NCBI GenBank assembly: GCA_946408995.1
Contig: CAMJUL010000026.1
Span: forward strand, 1-47,500
DNA from: an uncultured Clostridia bacterium
GTDB lineage: Bacteria; Bacillota; Clostridia; Christensenellales; Aristaeellaceae
Length of the DNA: 47,500 nt
Reading direction: 5' to 3'
The first letter of the stretch is position 1. The number at the start of each line of letters is the position of its first letter. The notes beneath the pieces are model-generated. The model was not told where the DNA came from. It was given only the letters and a program-made list of their open reading frames with translations, and did not search any database. Below, in pieces: positions 17,455 to 25,689 of this stretch. A program made the translations under genes and the position numbers.

Positions 17455-18303
17455 ATGATCCGTATTCTGGCCGATTCCACCTGCGACCTGGGGGCGCGCC
17501 TTCCCCGGCTCCATCATCTGTCCATTCTTCCCCTGCACATCCTGCTTGGGGAGCAGGATCACCTGGACGGGGAGGGCCTCTCCCCGGATGAGATCTTCGC
17601 CTGGAGCGACAGCACGAAGAAGGGGCCCAAAACAGCGGCCCCCAGCGTGGACGAGGCCCGGCAAATGCTGAAAAGCGGTCTGGACGCCGGGGACGAATGG
17701 GTCTGCTTCACCATCTCCTCCGACATGAGCGCCTCCTATTCCGTCCTCCTTCTGGCGGCGAAGCAGCTGCACGCCGAGGACCGGGTCCACGTGGTGGACT
17801 CCAGAAACCTCTCCACCGGGGTCGGCCTTCTGGCCCTGCAGGCCTGTGACGACGCCGCAAGGGGGCTGTCCGCCCCGGAGATCTGCGCCCACGCCGCGGC
17901 CACCGTGGACCGTGTGCGCTCCAGCTTCGTGGTGGATACCCTGGAATACCTTCACCGGGGCGGCCGGTGCGGCGGCCTGACCTCCATGATGGGGAGCGTT
18001 TTGCGCATCCACCCCAAAATTGTCGTGGAAAACGGCCTCATGCGCCCCGACCACAAATACCGGGGACACCTGGAGGCCGTCATCCCCCATTACGTACGGG
18101 ACCTGGAAACGGCGCTTCTGTCCGCCGTCCCCAAACGGGTCTTCATCACCCATTCCGGCTGCGACGCGGAGATCGTCTCCAAGGTCCGCGCATTCCTTGA
18201 GGGCCTCGGCCGCTTTGAGGAGGTGCTTGAGACCGTCACCGGCGGCGTGGTGTCCAGCCACTGCGGCCCGGGCACCCTCGGTGTCCTTTTCATCGCGGAA
18301 TAA
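17455..18303 (+). CDS. DegV family fatty-acid-binding protein
   Basis: 282 residues with the DegV pattern: IRILADSTCDLGA at the N-terminus, TISSDMSASYSVLLLAAK (the usual Ser-rich ligand loop), VVDSRNLSTGVGLLALQA, VDTLEYLHRGGRCGG, and the C-terminal GGVVSSHCGPGTLGVLFI. Related proteins (FakB) bind fatty acids for phosphorylation by FakA and incorporation into phospholipid. No fakA is present here. It starts 28 bases after carB with AGAGG upstream, so the two are likely co-transcribed, although no functional link is evident. Confidence 0.93.
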   Translation: MIRILADSTCDLGARLPRLHHLSILPLHILLGEQDHLDGEGLSPDEIFAWSDSTKKGPKTAAPSVDEARQMLKSGLDAGDEWVCFTISSDMSASYSVLLLAAKQLHAEDRVHVVDSRNLSTGVGLLALQACDDAARGLSAPEICAHAAATVDRVRSSFVVDTLEYLHRGGRCGGLTSMMGSVLRIHPKIVVENGLMRPDHKYRGHLEAVIPHYVRDLETALLSAVPKRVFITHSGCDAEIVSKVRAFLEGLGRFEEVLETVTGGVVSSHCGPGTLGVLFIAE

Positions 18304-18324
18304 GGCCCTTCCTGGCCCATGGAA

Positions 18325-18362
18325 AAAAGCGGAACGCTCTGTCAAACGGGCGTTCCGCTTTT
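18325..18362. terminator. Convergent terminator after degV
   Basis: A 13-bp perfect stem (18325-18337 with 18350-18362) including A4/T4 ends and a 12-base loop. It is placed between degV (+) and the SH3-domain gene (-), and can act in both directions. Confidence 0.8.
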
Positions 18363-18380
18363 CCTTTGGTCCAAGGCGGC

Positions 18381-19865
18381 TCAGTAGCTGATATAGCTGT
18401 CCATGGAATAGGGGAGCACCGCCACGATGTCATCCTCCAGGAAGACCAGGTAAAACAGCGGCGCGTCAGAATAAAAGGCGTAATTGTCCCTGAACTCGAA
18501 AACATCGCTGGCGTGGAAGGCGTACTGGACGCTTCCGTACCAGTAATCGCAGTGCTCGTCCAGACGGAAACGCTCCTGGACGGTGCTGGCGTTGGTATAG
18601 GTGGACCTGGCGCCGGAGGTATACTGGTCGGAAAAATAGGCTACGTCCACCAGATCGGCCTTCACATACCAGTTCCCGGAGGACTGGTAAAGCGAGGAAA
18701 TAAAGCCCACTTCCACCCGGGTCCGCGCGTCACTGGGCCTGCGCTGGAGAAACACCGTATAGGTGGTCGCTACCCCGCTGACCCCCTGAACGATGATCTC
18801 CACCTGCTTGGGGTCGTTGTTGACCGTGATATAGGCGGAGTTGCTGCCGGAAGGAACGTATTCCCCGTTGACCGTGATCACCGCGTTCGGGTCATAGGCC
18901 GTGGGCGTAAAGCGGACGCGGGTCACCCAGGAGGCCACGGTCAGCACGTATTCCGTGCGGTAGGGGCTGAAAGAGGAGGGCAGCATGATGCCGGTGTTGG
19001 GGCAGTTGTGCACCAGGGAGCTCAGCAGGTTTCCCCGGCTGTCCGGCACAACGGTGGGGGCATAGGTAGGCCTCGCCGTGGGGGCCTGGGTCGGCCAGGG
19101 GGCGTACGTGGGCCACGGCGCATAGGTAGGCCACGGCGCGTAAGTGGGCCACGGCTCATAAGTGGGGGCCGCAGTAGGCCAGGGCACATAAGTAGGGGGC
19201 GCAGTGGGGGCCGACGTCGGTCTTGGCGTGTAAGTTGGGGTCAAAGTGGGGGGTGTGGTAGGCCAGGGAACATAGGTGGGGGCCGATGTCGGCCGGGGGG
19301 TCTGCGTCGGGGTCGGGGTCCCGTCGTTCAGATGAACGTTGAAGGAGCGCACAAACCCGCGTCCCCGTGTCTTTGAGGTGATCTGGGTCTCCACATAGGC
19401 CCAGCCCTGGAAATACCCCAGGATGGTCACTTCCTGCCCGCTTTTCATATAAGAGATGCGCTCGTTGTTCAGCACAGGATCATCCGTCAGGGGCGCTCCG
19501 CCGTCCCGCACCCGCGCGGAGACCGAAACAAAGGAAAGGGGCCTGTCCAGCATCCCGTCGGCGCCCTCGGCGTAATTCAGGGCCTCGGCGGAAATATAGC
19601 CGATGCGGTAGCGTCCCTGGGCGGCCAGAAACCCCACCAGCAGCCAATTGCCATCCCTTCCCCAGACCCGGCAGGCGCCGCTGCCGTATTTGGCGTTCCC
19701 GTCCACACGGAAATAGGCTTCCCCGGGACCGGTATAGCATGGAAAGCTTTTGGTGAAATGGCAGTTGATATACGTGTTCAGGTCACCCGGCTCGTTGGCC
19801 CTGACGGGCGCCGCGGCGAGGAAAAGCATCACCGCCAAAACCAGGCAGATCCTTCTTTTGTACAT
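18381..19865 (-). CDS. Secreted SH3-domain protein with Pro/Thr/Trp repeat linker and cadherin-like domain
   Basis: 494 residues. A signal peptide (MYKRRICLVLAVMLFLAAAP, cut near VRA-NE) is followed by two bacterial SH3-like segments: about 35-100, with YTGPGEAYFRV and RVWGRDGNWLLVGF; and about 115-180, with VSVSARVRDGG and VTILGYFQGWAYVE. A linker at 183-274 consists almost only of Pro, Thr, Ala, Trp and Tyr with tandem PWPTYA units. Then comes a cadherin-like beta-sandwich (YDPNAVITVNGEYVPSG to ATTYTVFLQRRP) and a unique aromatic C-domain of about 120 residues. SH3-like domains usually bind peptidoglycan; role otherwise unknown. GGGAGG precedes the ATG at 19865. Probably monocistronic or the tail of the UPF0210 unit. 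Confidence 0.8.
   Translation of the reverse strand: MYKRRICLVLAVMLFLAAAPVRANEPGDLNTYINCHFTKSFPCYTGPGEAYFRVDGNAKYGSGACRVWGRDGNWLLVGFLAAQGRYRIGYISAEALNYAEGADGMLDRPLSFVSVSARVRDGGAPLTDDPVLNNERISYMKSGQEVTILGYFQGWAYVETQITSKTRGRGFVRSFNVHLNDGTPTPTQTPRPTSAPTYVPWPTTPPTLTPTYTPRPTSAPTAPPTYVPWPTAAPTYEPWPTYAPWPTYAPWPTYAPWPTQAPTARPTYAPTVVPDSRGNLLSSLVHNCPNTGIMLPSSFSPYRTEYVLTVASWVTRVRFTPTAYDPNAVITVNGEYVPSGSNSAYITVNNDPKQVEIIVQGVSGVATTYTVFLQRRPSDARTRVEVGFISSLYQSSGNWYVKADLVDVAYFSDQYTSGARSTYTNASTVQERFRLDEHCDYWYGSVQYAFHASDVFEFRDNYAFYSDAPLFYLVFLEDDIVAVLPYSMDSYISY
19044..19319 (-). repeat. Coding low-complexity Pro/Thr/Trp linker with 18-bp tandem units
   Basis: This stretch encodes the linker of the SH3-domain protein. 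Between about 19090 and 19160 it holds near-identical 18-bp units, each coding for the hexapeptide PWPTYA. Copy number at this site is likely to vary between strains by slippage. Confidence 0.75.
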
Positions 19866-19974
19866 TTCCGTCCTCCCTGTTCTCCGTCTCCAATTGATTC
19901 GCTCCCGACGGTCCTTCCACGCCCATAACAACGGTCGCGAGCCCGCGTTTCATCCCTCACGGCGCGGGGGATCC

Positions 19975-21327
19975 TCAGTTTTTCAGGCTGTTGAGCGGCG
20001 CCGGGATGCGGCCGCCCCGCCGGATAAAGGCCGCGCTGGAGAACGGATGGACCGGAATGACCGGGGCCCAGCCCAGAAGGCCGCCAAATTCCACCTTGTC
20101 CCCCACCTTCCTGCCGGGGGCGGGAATGACCCGTACGGCGGTGGTTTTGGTATTGATCATGCCGATGGCCGCCTCGTCCGCGATAATGGCCGAAAGGGTC
20201 TCCGCGCTGGTGTCTCCGGGCACGGCGATCATGTCCAGCCCCACGGAACAGACACAGGTCATCGCCTCCAGCTTGTCCAGCGTCAGGGCACCCTCCTCCG
20301 CCGCCCGGATCATGCCGATGTCCTCGCTCAGCGGGATGAAGGCGCCGGAAAGGCCGCCCACCTGGGAAGAGGCCATGACGCCGCCCTTCTTGACCGCGTC
20401 ATTGAGCAGGGCCAGGGCGGCGGTGGATCCGTGCGTCCCGCACCTCTCCAGGCCCATTTCCTCCAGGATATGGGCCACGGAATCCCCCACGGCGGGGGTC
20501 GGGGCCAGGCTCAGATCCACGATACCAAAGGGCACCCGAAGTCTGCGGCTGGCCTCCCTGGCCACCAACTGTCCCACGCGGGTCACCCGGAAGGCCGTCC
20601 GTTTGACCGTCTCGGCCACCACATCCAGGGGGGCGTCCTTGATCTTTTCCAGGGCGCGCTTGACCGTCCCCGGACCACTTACGCCCACGGACACGGCCGA
20701 GTCCCCCTCCCCCGGTCCAAAGAAGGCGCCGGCCATGAAGGGGTTGTCCTCCACGGCGTTGCAGAAGACCACAAGCTTTGCGCAGCCCAGGCCGTCCTTC
20801 TCCCGGGTCTTTTCTGCCAGGTCCTTGATAACCTGCCCGCACAGGCCTACCGCGTCCATGTTGATCCCGGCCCTTGTGGAGGCGACGTTGACCGAGGAGC
20901 ACAGGATGTCCGTGGACGCCAGGGCCTCCGGAATGCTTTCGATCAGCCTGCGGTCCGCCTGGGTCATGCCTTTTTGCACCAGGGCGGTATAGCCGCCGAT
21001 AAAGTCCACCCCGACAGCCTTCCCGGCCCTGTCCAGGGCCATGGCGATCTTCAGGGGATCCTTGACCGCCCCGCAGACCAGGGCGGCGGGGGTGACGGCC
21101 ACCCGTTTGTTGACAATGGGGACGCCGAAATCCCGCTCGATCTCCTCTCCCACCTGCACCAGGCGTTCCGCCTGCGATGTCACCCGGTCATAGATGTTCT
21201 GCGCCAGGCGGCGCTCGTCATCGCAGACACACTCGAACAGGGAAATGCCCATGGTGATGGTCCGCACGTCCAGCTTTTCCTGATCGATCATGTGCAGGGT
21301 TTCCATGATCTCGTTCGTATTGATCAT
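19975..21327 (-). CDS. UPF0210 / DUF711 (PFL) family protein
   Basis: 450 residues, the usual length of this family, beginning [20 protein letters not shown] then RTITMGISL. Other family blocks are [68 protein letters not shown] and [14 protein letters not shown]. The fold is related to pyruvate-formate-lyase-like barrels, but no glycyl-radical motif is evident and the biochemical role is not established. Start at 21327 follows AGGAGACGG. It lies 28 bases after the ACT-domain gene; this pairing is widespread in Bacillota, suggesting an ACT-regulated enzyme. Confidence 0.93.
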   Translation of the reverse strand: MINTNEIMETLHMIDQEKLDVRTITMGISLFECVCDDERRLAQNIYDRVTSQAERLVQVGEEIERDFGVPIVNKRVAVTPAALVCGAVKDPLKIAMALDRAGKAVGVDFIGGYTALVQKGMTQADRRLIESIPEALASTDILCSSVNVASTRAGINMDAVGLCGQVIKDLAEKTREKDGLGCAKLVVFCNAVEDNPFMAGAFFGPGEGDSAVSVGVSGPGTVKRALEKIKDAPLDVVAETVKRTAFRVTRVGQLVAREASRRLRVPFGIVDLSLAPTPAVGDSVAHILEEMGLERCGTHGSTAALALLNDAVKKGGVMASSQVGGLSGAFIPLSEDIGMIRAAEEGALTLDKLEAMTCVCSVGLDMIAVPGDTSAETLSAIIADEAAIGMINTKTTAVRVIPAPGRKVGDKVEFGGLLGWAPVIPVHPFSSAAFIRRGGRIPAPLNSLKN

Positions 21328-21355
21328 ATTCCGTCTCCTGTATTCCGCGTCCGTT

Positions 21356-21640
21356 TCAGATTTGGTGCATGGCCTCGAAGATCTCGTTCTTTTGGATGCG
21401 GATCTGCACCCCGATCTCATTTCCTGTCTGGCCCAGTTCCTCCTTGAGGCGGCTGAAGGGACAGTCCGGGGCGGAAATGTCCACCAGCATGATCATGTTG
21501 AAATACCCCGAGATCACGGTCTGGGAAATGTCCAGGATGTTCACGTTATGGTGATAGAGCACGTTGGACACCCGGGCAATGATTCCCTTCTGGTCAAACC
21601 CAAGAACCGTCACAACCGCTTTGGAAACCGAATCCGTCAT
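21356..21640 (-). CDS. ACT-domain protein, UPF0237 family
   Basis: 94 residues forming one ACT domain plus a short tail: [20 protein letters not shown], then [20 protein letters not shown]. This is the GcvR-like UPF0237 type. ACT domains bind amino acids or other small molecules and transmit that to a partner. The adjacent UPF0210 gene is the likely partner. Start at 21640 has GGAGGGAAG upstream. Confidence 0.93.
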   Translation of the reverse strand: MTDSVSKAVVTVLGFDQKGIIARVSNVLYHHNVNILDISQTVISGYFNMIMLVDISAPDCPFSRLKEELGQTGNEIGVQIRIQKNEIFEAMHQI

Positions 21641-21665
21641 AGCGCTTCCCTCCGTATACTGCCCG

Positions 21666-21690
21666 GGGACCGCGCGCAGGGCGCGGTCCC
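21666..21690. other. GC-rich hairpin between ACT gene and prfC
   Basis: A perfect 10-bp stem (21666-21675 with 21681-21690) and 5-base loop, just past the prfC stop codon. No T-run follows on the minus strand, so it is not a classical terminator. It may stabilise the prfC 3' end or pause RNA polymerase ahead of the ACT gene. Confidence 0.5.
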
Positions 21691-21698
21691 GCGGAAGA

Positions 21699-23309
21699 TT
21701 ATTTCGTAAGCTTTTCCCGGGGAGCGATCTCGCTCATCTCCAGGCCCCGGTTCTTTTCTCCGGCCAGGCGGACAGACCACTCGTTCTCAAAGAACAGCAC
21801 GGGATTGCCCAGGGCGTCAAACCCCCGGGCGGAGGTGGAGGTCAAAACCAGGTCCGCCACGTCCTTCGCGCTGGCGGTCACCCAGCGCACATACCGCCAG
21901 GCCAGGCGGTCCATGACCAGATCCACGCCGTACTCGCTTTTGAGGCGATAGGTGAGCACGTCAAACTGCAGTTCACCCACGACTCCGACGATCATTTCCT
22001 CAAGGCCCGTCTCGTTGCGCAGGAAGGTCTGGATGGCGCCCTCCTCGCTGAGCTGGCTGATGCCCTTCAGGAACTGCTTGCGCTTCATGCTGTCCAGGGG
22101 GCGCACCCTTGCGAACCGCTCCGGCGCGAAGACGGGGATCTTTTCAAAATGGAATTTTCTTCCCTCGGCCAAAGTGTCCCCCAGGCGGTAGACCCCCGGG
22201 TCAAACAGCCCGATGATGTCCCCCGGATAGGCGTTCTCCACGCCCTCATGCTCGTCGGCCATAAACTGCTGGGGCTGCTTGACCTGCAGTTCCTTATTGG
22301 TGCCGGAATGCCAGACGTTCATTCCCTTCCGGAAGACGCCGCTCACCACCCGCAGGAAGGCCAGGCGGTCCCGGTGGGCCGGGTTCATGTTGGCCTGGAT
22401 TTTGAAGATAAATCCCGAGAACCGGGGATCCTCCGGCTCGATGGGGCCCACGTCGCTGTCCCTGGGGGTCGGCGGCAGGGTATAGCGCAGGAACCTGTAC
22501 AGGAAGGGCTCCACCCCGAAGTTGGTGATGGCGCTTCCAAAGAACATCGGCGTCAGTTCCCCGTTCCGCACCTTTTCCAGGTCAAAATCGTCGCCCGCCT
22601 CGTCTAAGAGCTCGATCTCGTCCTTCAGACGCGTGCGGTAATGCTCCTCCAGGGCGCCCGCCAGGGCGGGGTCCTCCAGGGAAAGCACCGTTTTCTGCAC
22701 CTTGGTGCGGCCGTGATCCCCGCCCACATACAGTTCCACAGTTTTTTCGTCCCGGTGGTAGACCCCCTGGAAATCCCCGTCCACCCCAATGGGCCAGTTG
22801 ACCGGGCAGGCCCGGATGCCCAGGACCTTTTCGATCTCCTCCATCAGTTCAAAGGGGTCCTTGGCCGCCCGGTCCATTTTGTTGACGAAGGTGAAGATCG
22901 GGATGCCCCGCATCCGGCAGACCTTGAACAGCTTGACGGTCTGCTCCTCGACGCCTTTGGCGGCGTCAATGAGCATGACCGCGCTGTCCGCCGCCACAAG
23001 CACCCGGTAGGTGTCCTCGCTGAAGTCCTGGTGGCCGGGCGTGTCCAGGATATTGATGGCGCAGCCGTCAAAGGAAAACTGCATCGCCGAGGAGGTCACG
23101 GAGATGCCGCGCTGCTTTTCGATCTCCATCCAGTCGGAGGTGGCGTGCCGCTCCGCCCGCCGGGCCTTGACAGAGCCGGCCTGCCGGATGGCGCCGCCGT
23201 AAAGAAGCAGCTTTTCGGTCAGGGTGGTTTTCCCCGCGTCGGGGTGGGAAATAATGGCGAAGGTCCTCCTTCTTGCCACTTCCTTTGCAAGATTCATCGT
23301 TTCTGACAT
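21699..23309 (-). CDS. prfC: Peptide chain release factor 3
   Basis: 536 residues. The translational GTPase core shows G1 SHPDAGKTT (21-29), G2 RGISVTSSAMQF, G3 DTPGHQDFSED and G4 VNKMDR. The N-terminal AKEVARRRTFAIISHPDAGKTTL and KARRAERHATSDWMEIEKQR are specific for RF3 rather than EF-G or TypA. RF3 helps RF1/RF2 leave the ribosome after termination. Start at 23309 follows GAGGAAGACG; a Met four codons later is an alternative. About 130 bases separate it from rel, with no clear terminator or promoter found there. Confidence 0.96.
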   Translation of the reverse strand: MSETMNLAKEVARRRTFAIISHPDAGKTTLTEKLLLYGGAIRQAGSVKARRAERHATSDWMEIEKQRGISVTSSAMQFSFDGCAINILDTPGHQDFSEDTYRVLVAADSAVMLIDAAKGVEEQTVKLFKVCRMRGIPIFTFVNKMDRAAKDPFELMEEIEKVLGIRACPVNWPIGVDGDFQGVYHRDEKTVELYVGGDHGRTKVQKTVLSLEDPALAGALEEHYRTRLKDEIELLDEAGDDFDLEKVRNGELTPMFFGSAITNFGVEPFLYRFLRYTLPPTPRDSDVGPIEPEDPRFSGFIFKIQANMNPAHRDRLAFLRVVSGVFRKGMNVWHSGTNKELQVKQPQQFMADEHEGVENAYPGDIIGLFDPGVYRLGDTLAEGRKFHFEKIPVFAPERFARVRPLDSMKRKQFLKGISQLSEEGAIQTFLRNETGLEEMIVGVVGELQFDVLTYRLKSEYGVDLVMDRLAWRYVRWVTASAKDVADLVLTSTSARGFDALGNPVLFFENEWSVRLAGEKNRGLEMSEIAPREKLTK

Positions 23310-23440
23310 CGTCTTCCTCGTTTCCTTTTCATGTTCGTTTGGGTCCGCGGAAACAGGGGCGGTATCATGGTTCGTGTCTCATGGGGTCTTCTGTCTCCTT
23401 TTCCGGTTCGTGGGGGAAGGATCCGGCCGCGGGATCCGTA

Positions 23441-25630
23441 TCAGCTCTTGCCCCGGTGGGCCTCGATCACGTCAGAACGTCTGCGCAGCTTTTCGATGAT
23501 GCTGTCCAGCTGCTCCCGGCTGACCACCTTCACGGTGATGAGGATGGTCACGGTCCGGTTTTTGTTGATCCGCACGCTCATGGCCGTCATGGGCGTCCGG
23601 GCCTCGTCAAAGAATACGCTCATTTCCCCCAGCAGGGTCGGATGGTCGTAGCAGACCACCTGAAGGGCGGCGATGAAGTTTTCGGTCTTTTCCTCCGCCC
23701 AGGCCACCTTGATGGCCCGCTCCGGCTCGGAATGCAGGGCGTTGACGCAGTCCGCCTTGTGGACCGTCACGCCGCGCCCCCTTGTCACATAGCCCACGAT
23801 CTCGTCCCCGGGGACCGGATTGCAGCAGCGCCCGAAGCGCACCAGCATGCCCGGGTCTCCTTCCACATACACGCCATGGCTGGCCGTGCCTCTCCGGACC
23901 ATATCCCGGACCTCCGGCACCTGGGGCGGCAGCTTGGAGGCGTTCTTCTCCTCCAGCTTCTGCTTTTCGTCCATCAGCCGGGTCAGCACATAGACGGAGG
24001 CGACCCCGCCGTAGCCGATGGCCCCGTACAGGTCCTCCAGATCCTGGAACATGTATTTTTTCAGGATGGGCTCGTAATACTCGCTCTTGAGATAATCGCT
24101 CAGACGGACGTTCCGCCGGTGAGCCTCCCGCTCCAGGGATTCCCTGCCCCGGGAGATGTTTTCCTCCCGCAGCTCTTTTTTGAAAAACTGCCGGATCTTG
24201 GCCTTGGCCTGCTGGGTCTTGACCAGGTTCAGCCAGTCCATGCTGGGGCCCTTGGAGGAGGAACTGGTCAGGATCTCCACCCGATCGCCGGTCTGCAGTT
24301 CCGTATCCAGCGGGACCATTTTGCCGTTGACCCGGGCGCCCACGCAGGCGTTGCCCACGTGGGAATGGATACGGTAGGCAAAATCCAGGGGCGTAGCCCC
24401 CCGCTGCATGCTGATGATGTCGCCCTTGGGGGTAAACAGGAAGACCTCCTCGCTGAACAGGTCGGTCTTCAGCCCGTCCATGAACTCGTGGCTGTCCCGG
24501 GTCTCGCTCTGCCAGTCCAGGATCTGCCTGAGCCAGTACAGCTTCTGGTCCAGGGTGTTGCTCCCGTCCCCGCCTTCCTTGTAGCGCCAGTGGGCTGCGA
24601 TGCCGTATTCCGCGATGCGGTGCATTTCCCAGGTGCGGATCTGGATCTCAAAGGGGAAGGGAATCTTCCGTCCGCCGATCACCGTGGTATGCAGGCTGCG
24701 GTACATATTGGCCTTGGGCACCGAGATATAATCCTTGAATCGGCCCGGCACCTGGTTCCACAGGGTATGGACGATCCCAAGCACCAGATAACAGTCCGGA
24801 ACGGTCTCCACGATCACGCGGATGGCGATCAGGTCATAGATCTGGTCAAAGGATTTGTTCTGGATCACCATCTTGCGGTAAATCGAGTACAGATGCTTGG
24901 GCCTGCCGTCGATCTCGTATTTGATCCCGGCCTCGTCCAGCTTCTGGCTCAGCTCGGAGATGACCAGCTTGATGTTGTCCTCCCGTTCGGTGCGCTTCAT
25001 GCCCACCTTCTGGGCCACGTTCCGGTATCCCTCCGGATCGATGTAGCGAAGGGAAAGGTCCTCCAGCTCCTGCTTGATGGTGTATACCCCCAGGCGGTGG
25101 GCCAGGGGCGCGTAGATATCCAGCGTTTCCCGGGCGATGGCCAGCTGCCTGTCCGGGGGCTGGAAGCCCAGGGTGCGCATGTTGTGCAGCCGGTCCGCCA
25201 GCTTGATGATGACCACCCTGATATCCTTGGACATGGCGAAGATCATCTTCCGGAGGCTTTCCGCCTGCTGCTCCTCCCGGTCGGCGAAGTTGAGCCGTCC
25301 CAGCTTCGTCACGCCGTCCACCATCCGGGCGATCTCCTCGCTGAATTCCTTTTCGATGACCTCCAGGGTGACCTCCTCCACGTCCTCCACCGTGTCGTGC
25401 AGGAGCGCCGCGGCGATGGAAGGGGGATCCGGCATCAGTTCCGCCACGATGGACGCCACAAACAGCGGGTGAATGATGTACGGCTCCCCGCTTTTGCGTT
25501 TCTGGGACGCGTGGACCCGATTGGCAAAATCATAGGCCTTCTGGACCATCGCGCCGCTCCCCGGGCTCATTTTTTCCGCCCTGGCCACCAGTTGCTCGGG
25601 CTTCAGGCATTCATAGGCCGAATAGGACAT
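23441..25630 (-). CDS. rel: Bifunctional (p)ppGpp synthetase/hydrolase, Rel family
   Basis: 729 residues with the full Rel layout. The HD hydrolase domain has H54 and HDTVED (78-83). The synthetase domain holds RKMVIQNKSFDQIYDLIAIR, PGRFKDYISVPKANMYRSLH and the EIQIRTWEMHRIAEYGIAAH block. Then follow a TGS domain (VFLFTPKGDIISMQRGATPL), a zinc-finger-like CCNPVPGDEIVG segment with HKADC, and a C-terminal ACT domain. It makes and degrades the stringent-response alarmone at the ribosome. The synthetase motif has NMYRSLHTT instead of the more common NGYQSLHTT, a mild variation. It is 59 bases after recJ. Confidence 0.97.
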   Translation of the reverse strand: MSYSAYECLKPEQLVARAEKMSPGSGAMVQKAYDFANRVHASQKRKSGEPYIIHPLFVASIVAELMPDPPSIAAALLHDTVEDVEEVTLEVIEKEFSEEIARMVDGVTKLGRLNFADREEQQAESLRKMIFAMSKDIRVVIIKLADRLHNMRTLGFQPPDRQLAIARETLDIYAPLAHRLGVYTIKQELEDLSLRYIDPEGYRNVAQKVGMKRTEREDNIKLVISELSQKLDEAGIKYEIDGRPKHLYSIYRKMVIQNKSFDQIYDLIAIRVIVETVPDCYLVLGIVHTLWNQVPGRFKDYISVPKANMYRSLHTTVIGGRKIPFPFEIQIRTWEMHRIAEYGIAAHWRYKEGGDGSNTLDQKLYWLRQILDWQSETRDSHEFMDGLKTDLFSEEVFLFTPKGDIISMQRGATPLDFAYRIHSHVGNACVGARVNGKMVPLDTELQTGDRVEILTSSSSKGPSMDWLNLVKTQQAKAKIRQFFKKELREENISRGRESLEREAHRRNVRLSDYLKSEYYEPILKKYMFQDLEDLYGAIGYGGVASVYVLTRLMDEKQKLEEKNASKLPPQVPEVRDMVRRGTASHGVYVEGDPGMLVRFGRCCNPVPGDEIVGYVTRGRGVTVHKADCVNALHSEPERAIKVAWAEEKTENFIAALQVVCYDHPTLLGEMSVFFDEARTPMTAMSVRINKNRTVTILITVKVVSREQLDSIIEKLRRRSDVIEAHRGKS

Positions 25631-25689
25631 ACTCCCTCCCGCTCGTTTTCCGTTGCTCTGTATCCTTCTGTATCAGGCTCGCCTGTTCT

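Noticed and set aside
14184-17480. A minus-strand open frame of about 1,100 codons opposite carB
   Set aside because: It is an antisense shadow of carB caused by high GC at third positions; its translation is low-complexity (Gly, Asp, His, Val rich) and has no ribosome-binding site.
21666-21690. Hairpin after prfC as an intrinsic terminator
   Set aside because: No T-run follows on the minus strand; it is kept only as a hairpin of unknown role.
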